In this document: piece by piece, positions 59,661 through 64,000 of the stretch
Numbering within the stretch: position 1 is the first letter of the stretch
How the letters are laid out: the number at the start of each line of letters is the position of its first letter
Origin: Chloroflexaceae bacterium
GTDB taxonomy: Bacteria; Chloroflexota; Chloroflexia; Chloroflexales; Chloroflexaceae
Length of the DNA: 64,000 nt
Assembly (NCBI GenBank): GCA_025057155.1
Contig: JANWYD010000002.1
Coordinates: 62,001-126,000 of the forward strand
Reading direction: 5' to 3'
The notes under the pieces: model-generated
Databases searched by the model: none
What the model was told of the DNA's origin: nothing
What the model saw: the letters and a program-made list of their open reading frames with translations, nothing else
Program-made: the position numbers and the translations under genes

Positions 59661-61994
59661 TCAGTCCGGCAACACCTTCCCCGGATTAAGCAGGCCCTGC
59701 GGGTCGAGCCAGGCTTTGATCTGCCGCTGGGCGGCCAGGGCGGTGGGACCGAGGGCCCGGGGCATGAAGGGTCGTTTCAGGATGCCGATGCCGTGCTCGC
59801 CCGACAGGGTGCCGCCCACCTCCAGCGCGGCGGCGAAGACCGCCTCGGCGGCGGGCCAGACCCTGGCGGTCTCGACGGGGTTCCGCGCGTCGAAGAGGAT
59901 GTTGGGGTGCAGATTGCCGTCGCCGGCATGGCCGAAGATGGCAATCGGCAGGCCGCAGGCCGCCGAGATGGCCTTGATACGCTGTGCGCATTCGGCGATC
60001 CGCGGCAGGGGCACGCAGATGTCCTCGCCGAGGCGATTGGGGCGCACCCGCCCAAGGGCCACGGACACCGCGCGCCGGGCCTTCCACAGATGGGCCTCCT
60101 CAGCCGCGTCGCGGGCCAGGTGCACCTCCCGCGCGCCGCCGGCCCGCGCCAGGTCGGCCAGGCGCGCCGTGTCGGCCTCGACGTCCTCCGGCTCGCCATC
60201 AGCGAGCATCAGCAGCATGGCCCCCGTATCCGGGGGCAGGCCAACGGGCGCATATGCTTCCACCGCGGCCAGGGTGGTATCATCTAGCAACTCCAGGCCC
60301 GCCGGCACGATCCCGGCGGCCATAATCTGCTCGACGGTCGCGCAGGCCGCCTCCAGGCTGGCGAAGAGCGCCAACGCGGTGCGCCGGCTGCGCGGCAGGG
60401 GAAGTAGCCGCAGCGTCGCTCCGGCGATGATCCCCAGCGTGCCCTCTGAGCCGATCAGGAGCTGCGCCAGCCCGTTATCGGGACCCTGGCCGGTCAGACC
60501 GTCGCCCCAGCGAACGATGCGGCCATCGGCCAGCACAGCGGTGATGGCCAGGGCATAGTCGGCGGTCACACCGTACTTGACGCAGCGGGGGCCACCGGCG
60601 TTGCAGGCCAGGTTGCCGCCGATGGTCGAGACGCTCTGGCTCGACGGGTCGGGCGGGTAGAACAGGCCCACGGCCTCGGCGGCCCGCTGCACCTCGGCAG
60701 TGATCGCGCCGGCCTCCACGTGGACAACCTGCTGCTCCCGGTCAACGCGGATCTGCTGCATACGGTTCAGCCCGACCACCAGGGCGCCGGGTGTTGGCGT
60801 CGCGCCCCCGGCCAGGCCGCTGCTGGCCCCCCGCGCGACGACGGGCACGCCATGGGCCGCGGCCAGACGCACCAGTTCGGCCAGTTCCGCCGTGGAAGCG
60901 GGGAGAGCGACGGCCAGAGCGGGGCCGGCGGGCCGGGCGCTGGAGGCGTCGAATTCGTAGCAGGCCAGAGCCTCGGCGCTGGTGAGCAGGTAGCGCGGGC
61001 CGACCACGGCAGCGAGGGCGTCGAGGAAGGCTGCGCCGCGCGCCCCTGCGAGGACGGGCGCAGGCGCGGGTGACGCCAGCGGCTCATCTGGCGTGAAGCG
61101 CCAGACCGAGGTGGGCGGCGGCCCCTCCTCGGTTGCCGGGCTGCCACCGGCATCGGCAGCGCGGGCGCGCAACAGCGCGACGAACTGGGCCGCCTCACCG
61201 GGGTGAACCGCTGTCAGTCGCAGGCAGAGGCGGCCCACCCCGGCGTCGCCCCAGAGCGCCAGCGCGGCCCGGTAGCGACGCGCCAGGCGCCGGGCGGTCT
61301 CCACGAAGGCCGGCAGCGCGGCGCGAGGGAGGCTGATGGCCAGGTCGGCGCCCGCGGCGGCCAGACGCTCCCAGGGCGCCCAGGGGACAGGTTTGGCTAC
61401 GCTCCGCGCCCCGGCAGCGACGGCCAGGCGCTCGATCAACGCGACCTGGCGCGCCAGCACGGGGGGCCGGCCCTCCAGTTCGGCCAGCAGGAGGCTCGCA
61501 TCGCTGGCGTCGGCCACCGCCAGGGCGCTCAGAGCCAGGCCCTCGGCGAGCAGGCGCGCGGCCAGACGACAGGCGGCGGGAACATCGGCGCAGCGGAACA
61601 GGCGCGCCTCCCGCGCCGCCGGGAGGGGGCGCAGGCTGAAGGTCAGATCGCGGAGCGCGCCGAGGTCGAGGGCGCCACCGGCAAGGGCGCGGTGCAGCCC
61701 GTAGCCGGTGGCGCGCTTGATGGTGGGGCCACCCACGACGAGAGGTTCGGCGGCGCCGGCATCGAGCGTGGCCGCGCGCACGTAGCGCCCGATGGGGCCG
61801 TAGCGCAGCAAGCGTCGCCCGCCGGCATTGCGCGCCACGAGGTCGGCCAGGGACCTCCCCGGCGTCAGCGGGAAGATCGGCAGGCACAAGCCGTGGGGCG
61901 CCAGTGCAGCATTAAGCTCCTCGATGCACATTGAGGCGGGCGCGGTGGCGAGCAGCGCGCCGGGCTGGAGGGTCAGATTATGGTTGAGAGACAT
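59661..61994 (-). CDS. GlcE-like/GlcD-like FAD oxidase fusion
   Basis: A 777-residue protein joining two FAD-binding-4 family units. The N-terminal about 310 residues (LNHNLTLQPGALLATAPASMCIEELNAALAPHGLCLPIF, NAGGRRLLRYGPIGRYVRAATLDAGAAEPLVVGGPTIKRATGYGLHRALAGG, LRDLTFSLRPLP) resemble GlcE, lacking the very N-terminal segment. The C-terminal about 460 (YLLTSAEALACYEFDASSARPAGPALAVALPASTAELAELVRLAAAHGVPVVARGASSGLAGGA, TIGGNLACNAGGPRCVKYGVTADYALAITAVLADG, GSEGTLGIIAGATLRLLPLP, FGHAGDGNLHPNILFDARNPVE, SGEHGIGILKRPFM) is a complete GlcD. Normal glycolate oxidase has GlcD, GlcE and the Fe-S subunit GlcF as separate proteins; no glcF is here. Substrate: glycolate or D-lactate-type 2-hydroxy acids, inferred. 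Confidence 0.88.
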   Translation of the reverse strand: MSLNHNLTLQPGALLATAPASMCIEELNAALAPHGLCLPIFPLTPGRSLADLVARNAGGRRLLRYGPIGRYVRAATLDAGAAEPLVVGGPTIKRATGYGLHRALAGGALDLGALRDLTFSLRPLPAAREARLFRCADVPAACRLAARLLAEGLALSALAVADASDASLLLAELEGRPPVLARQVALIERLAVAAGARSVAKPVPWAPWERLAAAGADLAISLPRAALPAFVETARRLARRYRAALALWGDAGVGRLCLRLTAVHPGEAAQFVALLRARAADAGGSPATEEGPPPTSVWRFTPDEPLASPAPAPVLAGARGAAFLDALAAVVGPRYLLTSAEALACYEFDASSARPAGPALAVALPASTAELAELVRLAAAHGVPVVARGASSGLAGGATPTPGALVVGLNRMQQIRVDREQQVVHVEAGAITAEVQRAAEAVGLFYPPDPSSQSVSTIGGNLACNAGGPRCVKYGVTADYALAITAVLADGRIVRWGDGLTGQGPDNGLAQLLIGSEGTLGIIAGATLRLLPLPRSRRTALALFASLEAACATVEQIMAAGIVPAGLELLDDTTLAAVEAYAPVGLPPDTGAMLLMLADGEPEDVEADTARLADLARAGGAREVHLARDAAEEAHLWKARRAVSVALGRVRPNRLGEDICVPLPRIAECAQRIKAISAACGLPIAIFGHAGDGNLHPNILFDARNPVETARVWPAAEAVFAAALEVGGTLSGEHGIGILKRPFMPRALGPTALAAQRQIKAWLDPQGLLNPGKVLPD

Positions 61995-62170
61995 GGCTTT
62001 CGAGAACCTGGGAGAGTGCGCAGGATGCGGGGACCTTCAACCCATGGCCGACTCTCCGTTCCAATGTGGCATGGTGAGCCTGTGCCGGCCCTGGCAACGA
62101 GGGCGAACCCCAAACTCCGCGTTTTTCGCTAACCTTGTCGGGCGGCCAGGCCGCTCCAAACCCGCTGCTA

Positions 62171-62290
62171 ATATGAAGATTAGAAATCAAATCCGGTATA
62201 GCCTGCGAAGGCGGGCTTCGCATCGGTAGCCCGCGGCTTCAGCCGCCGGGCTACAGGGCGAATACCGGTTTATATTCTTAATATTCATAT
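62171..62290. mobile_element. MITE-like element, family ATGAAGATTAAG, copy 3
   Basis: A 120-bp element with 29-bp inverted ends matching at 23 of 29 positions (left ATATGAAGATTAGAAATCAA then ATCCGGTAT; right reverse complement ATATGAATATTAAGAATATA then AACCGGTAT). The core AGCCCGCGGCTTCAGCCGCC matches the one-ended copy at 15289-15376. No coding capacity. Confidence 0.75.
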
Positions 62291-62304
62291 ATTACAACAA
62301 GAGC

Positions 62305-62390
62305 TGTCATTCCGAGCGAAGCGAGGAATCCTGGCTGTGATGCCATGCCGAAACCCTTCGCTCCGGCTGCGTCTCCGCTCAGGGTGACAT
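62305..62390. repeat. TGTCATTCCGAGCG-type repeat with TGTCA ends
   Basis: TGTCATTCCGAGCGAAGCG on the left and TGTCACCCTGAGCGGAGAC as the reverse complement of the right end (86 bp). Intergenic repeats of this TGTCATTCCGAGCG type are widespread in bacteria, from general knowledge. Confidence 0.55.
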
Positions 62391-62508
62391 GTATACGGCT
62401 TACTGATGCGGCACAGGGCAAAAATTCGTTGTAATGCTAAAGACGAACCTTGCATCAGCCCTGCGTCTCCATATAGCAGTCCTACGCCAGATCTACACAG
62501 CGGCCGGG

Positions 62509-62538
62509 CGTAAGGACGCAGCGCGCTGCGTCCTTACG
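62509..62538. repeat. Perfect 30-bp palindrome
   Basis: CGTAAGGACGCAGCG followed directly by its reverse complement, with no loop. Loopless perfect palindromes of this length are rare; it lies in the 770-bp interval between the GlcD-like gene and the next gene, about 225 nt before the GTG at 62763. Confidence 0.7.
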
Positions 62539-62598
62539 GGTACGTCTGCTACGCCGGGCTTCACAACCTGAAGAGGACCGCTATAGCGAGAACCGGGA

Positions 62599-62607
62599 TG
62601 GTACAAT
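62599..62607 (+). promoter_or_regulatory. Candidate extended -10 promoter
   Basis: TGG-TACAAT (TACAAT at 62602-62607), about 155 nt before the GTG at 62763. Confidence 0.35.
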
Positions 62608-62762
62608 GAAGACCGGGTTTAACCCCCGGGTTGCCGATCGGAGGCATGCGTGCGGGTGGGCCCTGCAATCCTTGTTCCCCGTGCGGCCTCAGGATCGTCC
62701 TTGCTGCGCCGGGGCGCGCGCCCGCCGCGGGTAGGACAAACAGATCGCGAAGGAAGAACGCT

Positions 62763-63467
62763 GTGTCAACGATTTCGGCAAGCCAGACGCTATCCTTTGC
62801 AATCGTCGTCGTCTTGCTTTGCTTCACCGTGCTGCTTGCCCTGCTCTTCGCACCCCTGTATATGAAACAACGGCTGCTCGATCACGCGTTCGCTGATCTG
62901 AAACGCCGGTACCAGGCCGCGATCGCGCCGACGCTTTTCGAGGCAGGCTTCAGGCGACCCGCATTCTGGAGCCTGTACCGCCGACATTTTGAATACATAG
63001 CGCCCAGAAGTCAGCATTGGATTGGGATTGCTTTCCCTGCTGAATTGAAGAGCGATGGTTCATGGCTCGTTTTCTTATCTATGACCATTCGAGTTCCACA
63101 CCACCTGAGGTTTTTGCTCTACACCCCGCCTCTTGCTTCGACCGCCGCGCGGTCGCTGCACGATGATGCGATTTTATCACGGCCTCAGAACAGGCTGGAC
63201 ATCTTGCGTCCACTCGGCCTGGAGCTGGTCTGCGCTCCTCAATACGTCTCCGAGCTGACCCGGCGCGCGCAGGACGCAGCGTTTCGCCAGACCGTCGAAT
63301 CGCTGCTTCAGTCAGGTGAAAGTTTTATTGTCGAGGGTTACAACGACGTGGTGATGGACTTCCAAATCGCCCTTCAGCAGCCAACGCCGGAACGGGCGCG
63401 CGTCTGGTTGCAGGCGGCTGAGCGCATGGCCCGCGCCTTATCCGACAATCCACAATCCAAAATCTAA
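62763..63467 (+). CDS. Hypothetical single-pass membrane protein
   Basis: The 234-residue product has one N-terminal transmembrane helix (LSFAIVVVLLCFTVLLALLFAPLYM, residues about 9-33) and a soluble domain rich in Arg/His/Tyr (LKRRYQAAIAPTLFEAGFRRPAFWSLYRRHFEYIAPRSQHWIGIAFPAELKSDGSWLVFLSMTIRVPHHLRF ... FIVEGYNDVVMDFQIALQQPTPERARVWLQAAERMARALSD). I do not recognise a family. The GTG at 62763 has AAGGAAG upstream; upstream codons in the same frame are unconserved-looking. The last residues (NPQSKI) are encoded by the AT-rich tandem repeat, so the natural C-terminus may have been extended by the repeat. It lies 25 bp before the next gene, so an operon is likely. Confidence 0.6.
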   Translation: MSTISASQTLSFAIVVVLLCFTVLLALLFAPLYMKQRLLDHAFADLKRRYQAAIAPTLFEAGFRRPAFWSLYRRHFEYIAPRSQHWIGIAFPAELKSDGSWLVFLSMTIRVPHHLRFLLYTPPLASTAARSLHDDAILSRPQNRLDILRPLGLELVCAPQYVSELTRRAQDAAFRQTVESLLQSGESFIVEGYNDVVMDFQIALQQPTPERARVWLQAAERMARALSDNPQSKI

Positions 63468-63478
63468 AATCCGAAATG
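63446..63478. repeat. Short AT-rich degenerate tandem repeat overlapping a gene end
   Basis: AATCCACAATCCAAAATC and further ATC-rich words; its TAA is the stop of the preceding gene. Same family as 59616-59659. Confidence 0.6.
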
Positions 63479-63492
63479 ATGCGGGGGCAGCC

Positions 63493-63954
63493 ATGGTCAT
63501 AGCCGTGATCGGATTAATCGTCTCGATCATTATGCTCATCGTGGGCATCGCCGTGATTGCCGCTCGCGGCGAGATGCGCGGCAATACCTACACCAGGGAA
63601 GGCGCGCAGCTCCACATCGGCGCCGAAGACAACTTCGGGCAGAAGCGTGCGGGCGCGCACGTCTTCCACGGCGTTGAGAAAGGCGTCCGGTTCGAGGCGG
63701 AGATGTCCACCGCGGAACTCCTGGCGCTCCTGGCCAACGGCCGGTTGCGGGAGGCATGGCCCTGGGCGCTGGCGGCGCTGGGGTTGCTGCTGATCTTCTT
63801 CTGGGGGCCGCTCTTGATCGGGTTACTGGCCGGTTGGAAGGGGCCGGGTCTCTGGGCCTTCGTCGGGTTCTTCTTCCTGGGCGCGCTGTGGGCCGCCTAC
63901 CCGCGGCGGCGGGGTCCTGACGAAAGCTCAGAAAAGCCGGAGGGTGAGGGATGA
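63493..63954 (+). CDS. Hypothetical membrane protein with several hydrophobic segments
   Basis: The 153-residue product has an N-terminal transmembrane helix (VIAVIGLIVSIIMLIVGIAVIAA), a middle soluble part (about 26-85), then two further hydrophobic stretches (WALAALGLLLIFFWGPLLIGLLAGW and GLWAFVGFFFLGALWAAYP). A Pro/Arg/Glu-rich tail (RRRGPDESSEKPEGEG) ends it. I see no catalytic motif and no recognised family. The ATG follows GCGGGGGCAGCC with only a weak ribosome-binding site. It is 25 bp after the preceding membrane-protein gene, suggesting a shared transcript and perhaps a shared complex; no function is implied by the neighbours. Confidence 0.55.
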   Translation: MVIAVIGLIVSIIMLIVGIAVIAARGEMRGNTYTREGAQLHIGAEDNFGQKRAGAHVFHGVEKGVRFEAEMSTAELLALLANGRLREAWPWALAALGLLLIFFWGPLLIGLLAGWKGPGLWAFVGFFFLGALWAAYPRRRGPDESSEKPEGEG

Positions 63955-64000
63955 GAGAAAGAACGGCGTCTTGACGGCCAATGCCCTGCGCGGATGTTTT
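63955..64000. other. Window end
   Basis: Only 46 bases after the last stop; nothing recognisable. Confidence 0.5.

Noticed and set aside
1-64000. CRISPR arrays, tRNA or rRNA genes and prophage genes
   Set aside because: No regularly spaced repeats with unique spacers, no cloverleaf with the GGTTCGANNCC arm, and no integrase, capsid or terminase-like product was found.

Overview
The window is a GC-rich bacterial chromosome segment with 43 protein-coding loci, one of them broken. I saw no rRNA or tRNA gene, CRISPR array, phage module or transposase. The gene content points to Chloroflexota, probably class Chloroflexia, as an inference rather than a proof: a K+-independent proton-pumping pyrophosphatase, an archaeal/eukaryal-type prolyl-tRNA synthetase, a GlgE-type alpha-glucan operon, a DUF3536 GH57 enzyme, Uma2/DUF820 and DUF11 proteins, and very repeat-rich intergenic DNA. 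Most genes are housekeeping or central metabolism.

Layout. 1-8.5 kb: the end of a repetitive secreted protein, a lipoprotein, a minus-strand operon (dual-specificity phosphatase, polytopic membrane glycosyltransferase-like protein, methyltransferase), a two-domain GNAT protein, an SH3-like membrane protein and a GT4 glycosyltransferase. 8.7-15.3 kb: phoU, an RmlD-like reductase, proB overlapping a tungsten-type aldehyde:ferredoxin oxidoreductase (AOR), and, divergent from AOR, an unusual protein with two cyclic-nucleotide-binding-like domains fused to a four-cluster ferredoxin module. 15.5-23.9 kb: a minus-strand alpha-glucan operon (glgE, maltokinase, glgB, GH57/DUF3536). 24-30.7 kb: a DUF418 membrane protein, the de novo NAD operon nadA-nadB-nadC with a striking upstream operator array, and a Uma2 gene broken by one stop codon. 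30.9-33.3 kb: thiolase and acyl-CoA dehydrogenase. 33.8-43.8 kb: H+-PPase, a Cys/Met-metabolism PLP enzyme, an alpha/beta hydrolase, phosphoglucomutase, a cyclase-family hydrolase, a BKACE enzyme and a response regulator with a degenerate GGDEF domain. 44.3-51.6 kb: biotin carboxylase-BCCP fusion, GNAT, proS, FkbM methyltransferase, GT4 and serC. 52-64 kb: a 1616-residue DUF11 surface protein, an FAD oxidoreductase, a SpoU methyltransferase, a GlcE-GlcD-like fusion and two small membrane proteins.

The most notable non-coding content is (i) a near-consensus nadA promoter with three operator-like dyads spaced about 52 bp apart, (ii) several families of short non-coding elements with terminal inverted repeats (MITE-like), some nested in one another and one lying inside the nad operon, and (iii) a window-wide family of GGGGAAACC-n-GGTTTCCCC palindromes found almost only just 3' of genes. 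The most interesting protein-level observations are the cyclic-nucleotide-binding/ferredoxin fusion beside AOR and the GlcE-GlcD fusion. Family assignments rest on motifs read by eye; no database search was run.
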